From positions 1-64,000 of the forward strand of contig CANFLX010000003.1 in assembly GCA_947447985.1 (NCBI GenBank): 64,000 nucleotides of DNA. Reading direction: 5' to 3'. This document shows, in pieces, positions 17,059 to 24,375 of the stretch. The translations under genes were made by a program, and so were the position numbers. Within the stretch, counting starts at the first letter, position 1, and the number at the start of each line of letters is the position of its first letter. Below the pieces are notes generated by a model, which worked only from the letters and a program-made list of their open reading frames with translations, was not told where the DNA came from and did no database searches. This DNA is from Comamonadaceae bacterium. GTDB taxonomy: Bacteria > Pseudomonadota > Gammaproteobacteria > Burkholderiales > Burkholderiaceae_C.

Positions 17059-17652
17059 TTAGCGGGGCTTGGTCAGGCTGTGCAGCAACTGGGCTTTGAC
17101 TTCGGGCCACTCGCCGCTGCGCAGGCTGTACATCACGGTATCGCGAATGGTGCCGTCGCGGCGCAGGGCGTGGCCGCGCAGCACGCCGTCTTTGCGCGCG
17201 CCCAGGCGTTCAATGGCTGCTTGCGAGGCAAAGTTGAAGTTGTCCGTGCGCCAGCCGACCACGTGGCAGCCCAAGGTTTCAAAAGCGTGCGTCATCAGCA
17301 GCAATTTGCAGGTCGTGTTGACATGGCTGCGCTGCACACTCTTGGCGTACCAGGTGTAGCCAATCTCGAGGCGTTGGACGGCAGGCACGATGTCGTGGTA
17401 GCTGCTGCTGCCCAGCACGCGGCCACTGGCTTCGTCGATCACGCAGAAGGCAAATCGGTTGCCCGCCTCGCGCATGGCCAAAGCGTCTTCGATGTACTTG
17501 CGGGTGTCTTGCGGCTCCGGCACCGACGTCACGCGGATATTCCACAGCGCGCCGTCGGCCGCAGCTTGGCGCAGGCCCTCTTCGTGCTCCAGCGCCAGGG
17601 GCAGCAGGCGCACGCCGTTTTGCGAAAGGGTGATGGGTTCTACAAATGCCAT
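17059..17652 (-). CDS. GNAT-family N-acetyltransferase (RimJ/RimL-like)
   Basis: This 197-residue protein resembles the RimJ/RimL branch of acetyl-CoA-dependent N-acetyltransferases. Visible are the N-terminal GVRLLPLALEHEEGL, the beta-strand 4 region FCVIDEASGRVLGSSSYHDI, the IGYTWYAKSVQRSHVNT acetyl-CoA segment and the C-terminal ERLGARKDGVLRGHALRRDGTIRDTV. The substrate cannot be told. It lies inside the MoxR/VWA operon, nine bases after the small membrane protein gene. Confidence 0.88.
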   Translation of the reverse strand: MAFVEPITLSQNGVRLLPLALEHEEGLRQAAADGALWNIRVTSVPEPQDTRKYIEDALAMREAGNRFAFCVIDEASGRVLGSSSYHDIVPAVQRLEIGYTWYAKSVQRSHVNTTCKLLLMTHAFETLGCHVVGWRTDNFNFASQAAIERLGARKDGVLRGHALRRDGTIRDTVMYSLRSGEWPEVKAQLLHSLTKPR

Positions 17653-17661
17653 AACAATGCC

Positions 17662-17892
17662 CTATTTGTCATCCGATCGGCTTTGCTGCCAGCGCCGTGC
17701 CAATTGCAATCCGAGTCCACCGCCCCAGCCGACCAGCAAAATCGCGCCGATGCTGGATGCGCCGTAGCCGGGGGCAAAGGTGTCCAGCCCCAACAGCCTG
17801 CCCAGGCCGTATCCGGCCAGCGAACCTGCCAAAAAGCCGAGTGCGTCGGACAGACCGACGGCGAAGAAGTCGAGTTTTTTGGGCTTGGTCAT
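17662..17892 (-). CDS. Small two-helix membrane protein
   Basis: This 76-residue protein of unknown function has two glycine-rich hydrophobic segments (about 10-34 and 44-66) separated by a short loop, and charged termini (MTKPKKLDF and RRWQQSRSDDK). It starts three bases after the MoxR stop codon and ends nine bases before the acetyltransferase start, so it belongs to that operon. No named family is recognised. Confidence 0.75.
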   Translation of the reverse strand: MTKPKKLDFFAVGLSDALGFLAGSLAGYGLGRLLGLDTFAPGYGASSIGAILLVGWGGGLGLQLARRWQQSRSDDK

Positions 17893-17895
17893 AGA

Positions 17896-18750
17896 TCAGC
17901 GGTTGTTGCGCTGCATGAACATCAGTTTTTCGAACAGACTGACGTCCTGTTCGTTCTTTAACAGCGCGCCCACCAGCGGTGGCACCGCCATTTTTTCGTC
18001 TTTGGATTGCAAAGCCGACACCGGAATGTCCTCGGCCAGCAGCAGCTTGAGCCAGTCCAGCAGCTCGCTGGTGGAAGGCTTTTTCTTCAGACCGGGCAGG
18101 TTGCGCACCTCGTAAAAGGTTTTCATGGCGGCACTGAGCAGCTCTTTTTTCAGTCCGGGGAAATGCACATCCACAATGCTCTGCATGGTGGGCGCGTCGG
18201 GGAACTTGATGTAGTGGAAAAAGCAGCGGCGCAAAAACGCGTCGGGCAGCTCTTTTTCGTTGTTCGAGGTAATAAATACCAGCGGGCGGTGCTTGGCGCG
18301 GATCAGCTCGCGCGTCTCGTAGCAATAAAACTCCATGCGGTCGATTTCGCGCAGCAAGTCATTCGGGAACTCAATGTCCGCCTTGTCGATCTCGTCAATC
18401 AGCAAGGCCACCGGGGTGTCGCTGGTAAAGGCTTGCCACAGCACGCCTTTGACAATGTAGTTGTGGATGTCTTTGACGCGCTCGCCGCCGTCGATGTCGG
18501 AGAGCTGCGAGTCACGCAAGCGGCTCACGGCGTCGTATTCGTACAGGCCTTGCTGGGCCTTGGTGGTGGACTTGATGTGCCACTGGAGCAGGGGCAGGTT
18601 CAGCGCAGAAGCCACTTCCTCGGCCAGCATGGTTTTGCCCGTTCCGGGCTCGCCTTTGACCAACAAGGGGCGCTGCAGGGTGGCTGCGGCATTGACCGAC
18701 AGCATCAGGTCCTGGGTGGCAATGTAATTTTTGGTACCGTTGAATTTCAT
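17896..18750 (-). CDS. MoxR-family AAA+ ATPase (second copy)
   Basis: This 284-residue ATPase has Walker A GEPGTGKT at 33-40, Walker B ALLIDEIDKAD near 118 and the sensor-1 segment FITSNNEKELPDAFLRRC. MoxR ATPases work with VWA proteins to load cofactors or remodel complexes; the VWA partner here is the last gene of the operon (15832-17046). It differs clearly from the coxD product in sequence and length, so it is not a recent duplicate. It is transcribed divergently from cytochrome c4. Confidence 0.92.
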   Translation of the reverse strand: MKFNGTKNYIATQDLMLSVNAAATLQRPLLVKGEPGTGKTMLAEEVASALNLPLLQWHIKSTTKAQQGLYEYDAVSRLRDSQLSDIDGGERVKDIHNYIVKGVLWQAFTSDTPVALLIDEIDKADIEFPNDLLREIDRMEFYCYETRELIRAKHRPLVFITSNNEKELPDAFLRRCFFHYIKFPDAPTMQSIVDVHFPGLKKELLSAAMKTFYEVRNLPGLKKKPSTSELLDWLKLLLAEDIPVSALQSKDEKMAVPPLVGALLKNEQDVSLFEKLMFMQRNNR

Positions 18751-18865
18751 GGATCAGTCAATCGAACAAGACAAGGTGGATTCCTCCAAAGCCCGGCGCG
18801 CGGTGCCATAGGGGCACTGTCCGCTGGGCAACAGGAGGCTGCGGGAAGTACGTCAGACTGGCCGA

Positions 18866-18871
18866 TATAAT
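18866..18871 (+). promoter_or_regulatory. Putative -10 element for cytochrome c4
   Basis: A perfect TATAAT hexamer lies 46 bases before the cytochrome c4 start codon in the divergent 167-base gap. No convincing -35 hexamer is present at 17 bases upstream, so this is a suggestion only. Confidence 0.4.
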
Positions 18872-18917
18872 TCGCGCAGTCAATTTATACCAATTCCCTT
18901 TCGATTGTCTGCGCAAA

Positions 18918-19583
18918 ATGAATCTATCGCTTCGTTCCCTGACTGCTGTTCTTGTCGCTTCTGTGACGGTCTTCTCTGCCCAAGCCCAAGATATCAAGGG
19001 TGATGCTGCTGCCGGATCCAAGAAAAACGCCATGTGCATCGGCTGCCACGGCATTGCTGGTTACCAAGCCAGTTTTCCTGAGATCTACAAAGTTCCCAAG
19101 ATTTCAGGTCAGGGTGAAAAGTACATCATCTCGGCGCTTAATGCCTACAAAAAAGGTGAGCGCAAACACCCCTCTATGCGCGGGATTGCGACGACTTTGA
19201 GCGACCAGGACATGGCCGACTTGGCAGCCTTCTATTCGGAAAGCGGTGTGGATGCCAACGCCAAGCCTCTAGAAAAAGCGGCGGATGGCTCAGCCAAAGC
19301 GGTGGAGTTGGTTGCCAAAGGCGCCTGCACTTCCTGCCATGGTGAGAGCCTGAGCAAGCCGATTGACCCCAGCTACCCCAAGCTGGCGGGTCAGTACAGC
19401 GACTACCTGTACGTTGCTTTGAAAGCCTACAAAACCGAAGGCAACCCGCAAGTGGGCCGCGGAAACGCCATCATGGGCGGTGTCGCCAAGCAGTTTTCTA
19501 ATGCAGAGCTCAAGGTTCTGGCCAATTACGTGGGCGGACTGCCTGGCGAATTGAAAACGGTCCCGCAAAACCGTTTCCGCTGA
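18918..19583 (+). CDS. Diheme cytochrome c4
   Basis: This 221-residue periplasmic electron carrier has a Sec signal peptide ending near SAQAQ (residues 20-24) and two c-type heme motifs, CIGCH at 40-44 and CTSCH at 137-141. Each heme lies in a class I cytochrome c domain of about 90 residues, the two-domain layout of cytochrome c4. It probably donates electrons to a terminal oxidase; the aa3 oxidase operon begins 4.8 kb downstream. A UUCG-loop terminator follows. Confidence 0.93.
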   Translation: MNLSLRSLTAVLVASVTVFSAQAQDIKGDAAAGSKKNAMCIGCHGIAGYQASFPEIYKVPKISGQGEKYIISALNAYKKGERKHPSMRGIATTLSDQDMADLAAFYSESGVDANAKPLEKAADGSAKAVELVAKGACTSCHGESLSKPIDPSYPKLAGQYSDYLYVALKAYKTEGNPQVGRGNAIMGGVAKQFSNAELKVLANYVGGLPGELKTVPQNRFR

Positions 19584-19603
19584 GTCCCAGTCATTCATAA
19601 AAA

Positions 19604-19626
19604 AACCGCCTTCGGGCGGTTTTTTT
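19604..19626. terminator. Bidirectional UUCG terminator
   Basis: CCGCC at 19606-19610 and GGCGG at 19615-19619 close a TTCG tetraloop, with an A tract on the left and seven or more T on the right. It serves cytochrome c4 from the left and the DUF1841 gene from the right. The TAA stop of the latter (19625-19627) lies within the T tract. Confidence 0.88.
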
Positions 19627-20062
19627 ATGCGTCTTTGGTGGCGTGGCGCTGGACGCAGGCGATATAGGCATTGCCATCGGGCGGTCGCCCTGCGCGCTGG
19701 CTTTCCCACAGCATGGTTCCCAGGCACTCCATGGCGTCATGGTGCGCGCTGTGCAGCGAGTTGCGCTTGTGGGCGAGCAGTTCCACCGCCTGTCGAATGC
19801 CACGCGGCTGGTCGATCGAGCTTTGTTCACTGATCGACAGGTGCATGGACAAATGCAAAAAAGGGTTGGTGTACCCGTCGCTGCCCCCGTACACCGCAGC
19901 CACGGCCGCCTCGGCGTCCCGCAAATCGGCGTGGTATTCGGGATGCTCGTCAATCCACTGCGCGGCGATGGTTTCGAGCGCTTCCAAAGCCTGTCCGGCG
20001 CGCGACTTGGCGTAGACGGCGCAAAAGTAGCGGCGAACGTCGGCTTGGGAGGGGTTGAACAT
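19625..20062 (-). CDS. DUF1841 family protein
   Basis: This 145-residue protein of unknown function fits the DUF1841 family of beta- and gammaproteobacteria: MFNPSQADVRRYFCAVYAKS at the start, then IAAQWIDEHPEYH, NPFLHLSMHLSISEQ and the C-terminal ECLGTMLWESQRAGRPPDGNAYI. The start is the ATG giving the conserved MFNPS; the open frame extends further upstream without family support. It converges with cytochrome c4 on a shared terminator. Confidence 0.88.
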   Translation of the reverse strand: MFNPSQADVRRYFCAVYAKSRAGQALEALETIAAQWIDEHPEYHADLRDAEAAVAAVYGGSDGYTNPFLHLSMHLSISEQSSIDQPRGIRQAVELLAHKRNSLHSAHHDAMECLGTMLWESQRAGRPPDGNAYIACVQRHATKDA

Positions 20063-20093
20063 GGTGGGAAGGTTACCATGGGGCTTTGCCTGT

Positions 20094-20855
20094 ATGACCG
20101 ACGCCTGGCCCCTGATCACCGACCCGTTTTTCTATGCCGTGGCGGTTCCTGCGGTGCTGCTGCTGGGCATCAGCAAGAGCGGTTTTGGGGCTGGGTTTGG
20201 GTCCCTGGCGGTGCCCATGATGGCCTTGGCAGTGACGGTGCCCGAGGCGGCAGCCATCTTGATGCCGGTCTTGTTTGTGATGGACGTGCTGGGCATGGCC
20301 GCCTACCGGAAAGACTTTGACCTGCCGCTGGTGCGCCAGATACTGCCCTTCGGTGTGCTGGGCATTGGAGTCGGCGCGCTGCTTTTCAAAATATTGCAGG
20401 CCCATGCGGTTGCGGCAATTGTTGGCGGTTTCACCCTCTTGTTCTTGGCCCAGCGCTTGCTGTTCCCGCCCAAAGCGGGCAGTGCGCCGCCCCCGCCATG
20501 GCTGGGAGCGATTCTGGCCACCACGTCCGGATTTACCAGTTTCATTGCCCACGCGGGCGGGCCGCCCATCAACGCCTATGTCATTGGCTTGCGCTTAAGC
20601 CCAGTGAAATTTACCGCCACCATGGCCTTCTTCTTTTTCGTGGTGAACCTGTGCAAATGGATTCCCTATGCCTGGCTGGGTTTGCTGGACCTGCGCAATA
20701 TGAGCACTTCGCTGGTGCTGTTGCCCTTGGCGCCTTTGGGCGTGTGGATCGGTGTGCGCCTGGCGCGGCGCATCAGCGAGCTGCTTTTCTACCGATTTTT
20801 GTACGCGGGGATGCTGCTCACGGGTGTGAAACTGCTGTGGGACGGTTTGTCTTAG
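20094..20855 (+). CDS. TauE/SafE (TSUP) family anion exporter
   Basis: This 253-residue inner-membrane protein has about eight hydrophobic helices and the TSUP repeats, with GISKSGFGAGFGSLAVPMMAL in the first half and GFTSFIAHAGGPPIN in the second. Members export sulfite, sulfoacetate or related anions; the substrate here is open. The ATG at 20094 was chosen as it gives the usual short N-terminus. The DUF1841 gene starts 31 bases away on the other strand. Confidence 0.88.
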   Translation: MTDAWPLITDPFFYAVAVPAVLLLGISKSGFGAGFGSLAVPMMALAVTVPEAAAILMPVLFVMDVLGMAAYRKDFDLPLVRQILPFGVLGIGVGALLFKILQAHAVAAIVGGFTLLFLAQRLLFPPKAGSAPPPPWLGAILATTSGFTSFIAHAGGPPINAYVIGLRLSPVKFTATMAFFFFVVNLCKWIPYAWLGLLDLRNMSTSLVLLPLAPLGVWIGVRLARRISELLFYRFLYAGMLLTGVKLLWDGLS

Positions 20856-20910
20856 CTCCGCGACATTCCATAATGCAGTCCATGTCCCCCTTGGAATTCA
20901 GGAGCGCGCC

Positions 20911-21534
20911 ATGAGCTTTATCGTTGTCATCAACCCCAAAGGGGGTGCAGGCAAATCCACCTTGTCCACCAACATTGCCGGTTACCTGGCTTCGCAAGGC
21001 CATGCCGTGCGCTTGGGCGACGCGGATCCGCAAAAATCCTCGAGTCTGTGGCTGAGTCTGCGTCCTGCCCATGCGCATCCCATCGCTGAATGGAAGGTGG
21101 ACCCGGACGATCTGGCCAAGCCGCCCAAAGAAGCCGGTCATGTGGTGCTCGACACCCCAGCAGGCTTGAGTGGCAGGGCGCTCAAAGACGTGCTCAAAAT
21201 GGCGGACAAAGTCGTGGTTCCGCTGCAGGCCAGCATTTTTGACATGTACGCCACCCGCGATTTTTTGGACACGCTGGCCAAAAGCCGCCATGCAGACCGG
21301 CTCGACGTGGGCATTGTGGGCATGCGCGTCGATGAACGCACGTTGGCTGCTGAGCAGTTCAGCCATTTCGTGAGCGGCTTGGACTTGCCGCTGGTGGGCA
21401 CGCTGCGCGATACGCAAAACTATGTGCATTTGGCGGTCGGTGGCCTGTCGGTGTTTGATGTGCACACCAGCCGGACCGAGCGCGACCTGGCACAGTGGCA
21501 ATCGATTTGCCAATGGCTATCGCAAGCCGTCTGA
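20911..21534 (+). CDS. ParA-family ATPase without a ParB partner
   Basis: This 207-residue P-loop ATPase shows the deviant Walker A PKGGAGKSTLSTN at residues 9-17, the DADPQKSS motif near 40 and a DTPAG Walker B equivalent near 80. It is close to VirC1/solitary ParA proteins that position chromosomes, plasmids or protein clusters. No parB-like gene or parS repeats lie nearby, so it is unlikely to be a classical partition locus. GGAG precedes the ATG. Confidence 0.88.
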   Translation: MSFIVVINPKGGAGKSTLSTNIAGYLASQGHAVRLGDADPQKSSSLWLSLRPAHAHPIAEWKVDPDDLAKPPKEAGHVVLDTPAGLSGRALKDVLKMADKVVVPLQASIFDMYATRDFLDTLAKSRHADRLDVGIVGMRVDERTLAAEQFSHFVSGLDLPLVGTLRDTQNYVHLAVGGLSVFDVHTSRTERDLAQWQSICQWLSQAV

Positions 21535-21570
21535 GCGCCCAATACCCCTTTTCCAACACCCAAGCCCTTT

Positions 21571-22026
21571 ATGAAAACGATCAACACTTTGCAAGAACTG
21601 GCCGCCATGGCAGGCCAGGCCGTCGCCACCAGCGACTGGATCACCGTCACCCAAGAAGCGGTCAACCAGTTTGCAGAGGCCACGGGCGACCACCAATGGA
21701 TTCACGTGGACGTGGAGCGCGCCAAAGCGGGGCCTTTTGGGGCGCCGATTGCCCACGGGTTTCTGACGCTGTCGCTGATTCCGAAGTTTTTTGATTCGGC
21801 ACTGCATATCGCCGACGTGCGCATGGGTGTGAACTACGGCCTGAACCGGGTGCGCTTTATGGGTCCCGTGCCAGTCGGCAGCCGCCTTCGCGCCAGCCTG
21901 ACCTTGCTCAAAGCAGAGGCCATCGAGAACCATGGCTTTCAACTGACCTGGGAAGTGACCACCGAGCGTGAAGGCACGGCCAAGCCCGTGTGTATCGCCG
22001 AATCGATTTCCCGGCTCTACGCCTGA
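21571..22026 (+). CDS. MaoC-family (R)-specific enoyl-CoA hydratase
   Basis: The 151-residue protein is a single hot-dog hydratase. The catalytic Asp and His are in FAEATGDHQWIHVD (around residues 38-48), and the GPFGAPIAHGFLTLSLIP helix follows. Such enzymes hydrate trans-2-enoyl-CoA to (R)-3-hydroxyacyl-CoA, a precursor of polyhydroxyalkanoates. Its stop overlaps the end of trmL, on the opposite strand, by ten bases. Confidence 0.9.
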   Translation: MKTINTLQELAAMAGQAVATSDWITVTQEAVNQFAEATGDHQWIHVDVERAKAGPFGAPIAHGFLTLSLIPKFFDSALHIADVRMGVNYGLNRVRFMGPVPVGSRLRASLTLLKAEAIENHGFQLTWEVTTEREGTAKPVCIAESISRLYA

Positions 22027-22505
22027 GGGTCGGGCGAGGCAGCGGCGGCAAAGCCGTTTTGCCGCCAGGCTTCGAACACCGTGACGGCGACGGCGTTGGA
22101 CAAGTTCAAACTGCGCTGACCGGGCAGCATGGGCAGCTTCAGGCTCTGGCCCGGGCCGAAGGATGCGCGCACGGTGTCGGAGATGCCCTTGGTTTCTGAG
22201 CCAAACACCAGCCAATCGCCCGGTTGAAAGGCGACTTGGTACGGGCTTTGGGTGCCCCGCGTCGTGAGCGTGAACATGCGTTGCGGGTCTGGCCTCTGCG
22301 ATTCAAGAAATGCTTCCCAGCTCGCATGGCGCAGCAGCGCCGCGTATTCGTGGTAATCCAAGCCCGCGCGTCGCATGTGCTTGTCCTCCATGGAAAAGCC
22401 CAGCGGCTCCACCAGATGCAAGCGGCAACCGGTGTTGGCAGCGAGGCGAATGACGTTGCCGGTGTTGGGTGGGATTTCCGGCTCAACCAAAACGATGTGA
22501 AACAT
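22017..22505 (-). CDS. trmL: tRNA (cytidine(34)-2'-O)-methyltransferase
   Basis: TrmL methylates the 2'-O of the wobble base in certain tRNA-Leu species. The 162-residue SPOUT protein has the family N-terminus MFHIVLVEPEIPPNTGNVIR, the LVFGSETKGI knot motif and the C-terminal LNLSNAVAVTVFEAWRQNG. The start is the ATG beginning MFHIV; the open frame upstream adds nothing conserved. It converges on the maoC-like gene with a ten-base overlap. Confidence 0.94.
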   Translation of the reverse strand: MFHIVLVEPEIPPNTGNVIRLAANTGCRLHLVEPLGFSMEDKHMRRAGLDYHEYAALLRHASWEAFLESQRPDPQRMFTLTTRGTQSPYQVAFQPGDWLVFGSETKGISDTVRASFGPGQSLKLPMLPGQRSLNLSNAVAVTVFEAWRQNGFAAAASPDPQA

Positions 22506-22545
22506 GCGTCGATTGTCGCCGCCTTGCAATTCTGGCAGTGGCGAC

Positions 22546-23250
22546 TCAAGCGCCGCGTTCTGCCCGTGCGAAGACCAGCGCGGTAATGTGTGCCGCGCCA
22601 GCTTGGCGCAGGCATTGCGCCGCCGCCGTTAAAGACGCGCCGCTGGTCATCACATCGTCTACCAGCACGACTCGCTTGCCCGCCACGGCTACGGGGTACA
22701 GGGGTTCCATCGCAAAGGCGTGTCGCACATTGTCCAAGCGTGCGGCCCTAGAAAGGCTGCTTTGAGGCGGTGTTTCGCGCACACGCAGCAGCAGGTTCGC
22801 CTGCGTCTTGGCGGGCGCCAATGCCTGCGCCAGCAGCAAAGCCTGGTTGAAGCCGCGCACCCGCAGGCGTTCGCGCGAGAGCGGCATGGGCAGCAGCAGG
22901 TCGGCATCATCCAGCGCAAGCTCCACCCAGGGCGCGCTGCGCATCAAAATCGCCATGCTGCGTGCCCAGCCTGGATGCTGCGCAAACTTGAATTCCAACA
23001 CCAGTTTCGACCAGGGGAAGGCATAGGGCACCGCCGCCAGCGCAGCGTCCAAAACAGTGTTCGACGTGGCGCAAGTCCCGCACAAGGATTGGCCCGCAGG
23101 AACGGGCAAGGCACAACGCCGGCACCGTGCGCAGGGTTGCGCGAACACCTGCACACAGGCTTCGCACACTGGCGCACTCGGCCAGGAGTGGCACACCGCA
23201 CACTGGCTGGGCAGGCGCAGGGAGAGTTGGTGAAGCCAGGGCCACGGCAT
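22546..23250 (-). CDS. ComF family protein (double zinc ribbon phosphoribosyltransferase)
   Basis: The 234-residue product has an N-terminal zinc-ribbon region with CxxC pairs (CAVC, CEAC, CARC, CGTC) and a C-terminal phosphoribosyltransferase domain with the PRPP loop VVLVDDVMTSGASL near 195. ComF proteins take part in DNA uptake and recombination in naturally competent species. It is divergent from the methyltransferase-like gene at 23307, a pairing common in betaproteobacteria. Confidence 0.92.
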   Translation of the reverse strand: MPWPWLHQLSLRLPSQCAVCHSWPSAPVCEACVQVFAQPCARCRRCALPVPAGQSLCGTCATSNTVLDAALAAVPYAFPWSKLVLEFKFAQHPGWARSMAILMRSAPWVELALDDADLLLPMPLSRERLRVRGFNQALLLAQALAPAKTQANLLLRVRETPPQSSLSRAARLDNVRHAFAMEPLYPVAVAGKRVVLVDDVMTSGASLTAAAQCLRQAGAAHITALVFARAERGA

Positions 23251-23306
23251 GCAGCCAATATACTGCGCTCTGCCACTGCGTGCAGCCTCGCTCGCAGCAG
23301 TTTTCT

Positions 23307-24233
23307 ATGCCCCCACTTCCCTCCCAGCGCCCGCCCACCCTTGACGCCATTGCTGCTGCGCGCTGGCAAACTTTGGCGGGCTCCACCTCGCGCACTTCCT
23401 CCCCGTGGCTGCACGAAGAAGTCGCCCGCCGCATGGAAGAGCGGCTCCAATGGATTGTCAAAAAACCCGAACGTTGGGTGCACTGGGAGCCGCTGCGGGG
23501 TGGTTTGGATATTCATGCGCAGCTGGCGAAACGCTACCCGCAGGCCGAGTGTTTTGTAGTCCAAACGCCGACCCACGCAGTACCGGCCGTTCGCCGCGCC
23601 TTGTCGCCGCCATGGTGGGACGTGCGCCGATGGCGAAAACCCGCTTTGCGCTTTGATGCAGGTCTGCAGCCCGTTCAAATGCTGTGGGCGAACATGGCAT
23701 TGCACATGGCTGCCGACCCGCAGTCCCTGATCGCGCGCTGGCACAGCATGCTCGAAGCCGACGGATTTTTGATGTTTTCCTGTTTCGGGCCGGACACCCT
23801 GCGCACGCTGCGTACGTTGTACGGGCAAAGGGGCTGGCCCGCGCCGGCCCACGAGTTCACAGACATGCATGACTGGGGCGACATGTTGGTCGAAGCCGGA
23901 TTTGCGGAACCGGTGATGGACATGGAGCGGATTACCCTGACGTTTTCATCGGCAGACCGCTTGTTGGCGGAGTTGCGCGGCTTGGGGCGTAATTTGCACG
24001 CTCAGCGTTTTGCTGGATTACGCGGCCGACGCTGGCATGCCGATTTGCAAGCGCAAATCACGCAGCGCCTGGCAGACCCCAGCACACCGGGGCGTTTGCG
24101 GTTGGAGTTTGAAATTATTTACGGGCATGCGTTCAAGCCGCAGCCCCGAATCGCGGTTCGACCCCAAACCAGCGTGTCTTTGGATGACTTTCGTACCGCA
24201 TTGCGAAATAACAACGGCGCCGGCCACAAGTAG
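23307..24233 (+). CDS. BioC-like methyltransferase homologue with degenerate SAM motif
   Basis: The 308-residue protein looks like the BioC-related methyltransferases often found beside comF. The second half is recognisable: WANMALHMAADPQSLIARWHSMLEADGFLMFSCFGPDTLRTLR matches BioC, with the catalytic-region WANMALHM. The first half lacks the glycine-rich SAM motif: where a GCGTG-type loop is expected (about residues 52-75) the sequence runs WEPLRGGLDIHAQLAKRYPQ. It may therefore bind SAM weakly, use it differently, or be a non-catalytic homologue. The ATG at 23307 was preferred over far-upstream frames that overlap comF. Confidence 0.75.
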   Translation: MPPLPSQRPPTLDAIAAARWQTLAGSTSRTSSPWLHEEVARRMEERLQWIVKKPERWVHWEPLRGGLDIHAQLAKRYPQAECFVVQTPTHAVPAVRRALSPPWWDVRRWRKPALRFDAGLQPVQMLWANMALHMAADPQSLIARWHSMLEADGFLMFSCFGPDTLRTLRTLYGQRGWPAPAHEFTDMHDWGDMLVEAGFAEPVMDMERITLTFSSADRLLAELRGLGRNLHAQRFAGLRGRRWHADLQAQITQRLADPSTPGRLRLEFEIIYGHAFKPQPRIAVRPQTSVSLDDFRTALRNNNGAGHK

Positions 24234-24301
24234 CCGCCCACGCCTGCGCGTCGGGTCTTTTGGCACTGCCTTTGGGGGTGAATCTGACGAAAACGTTGGG
24301 C

Positions 24302-24307
24302 TACAAT
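24302..24307 (+). promoter_or_regulatory. Putative -10 element of the aa3 oxidase operon
   Basis: TACAAT lies 68 bases before the ctaC start in the 142-base gap after the methyltransferase gene. The -35 region is weak (TGAATC at the right distance), so the promoter may need an activator. This is a by-eye call. Confidence 0.35.
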
Positions 24308-24375
24308 CATTGGCTAACGTTGAGATGGCTTTTGTTACTGGGTTTGCATACTTTGAGGCATTGAAAGTGAATACG

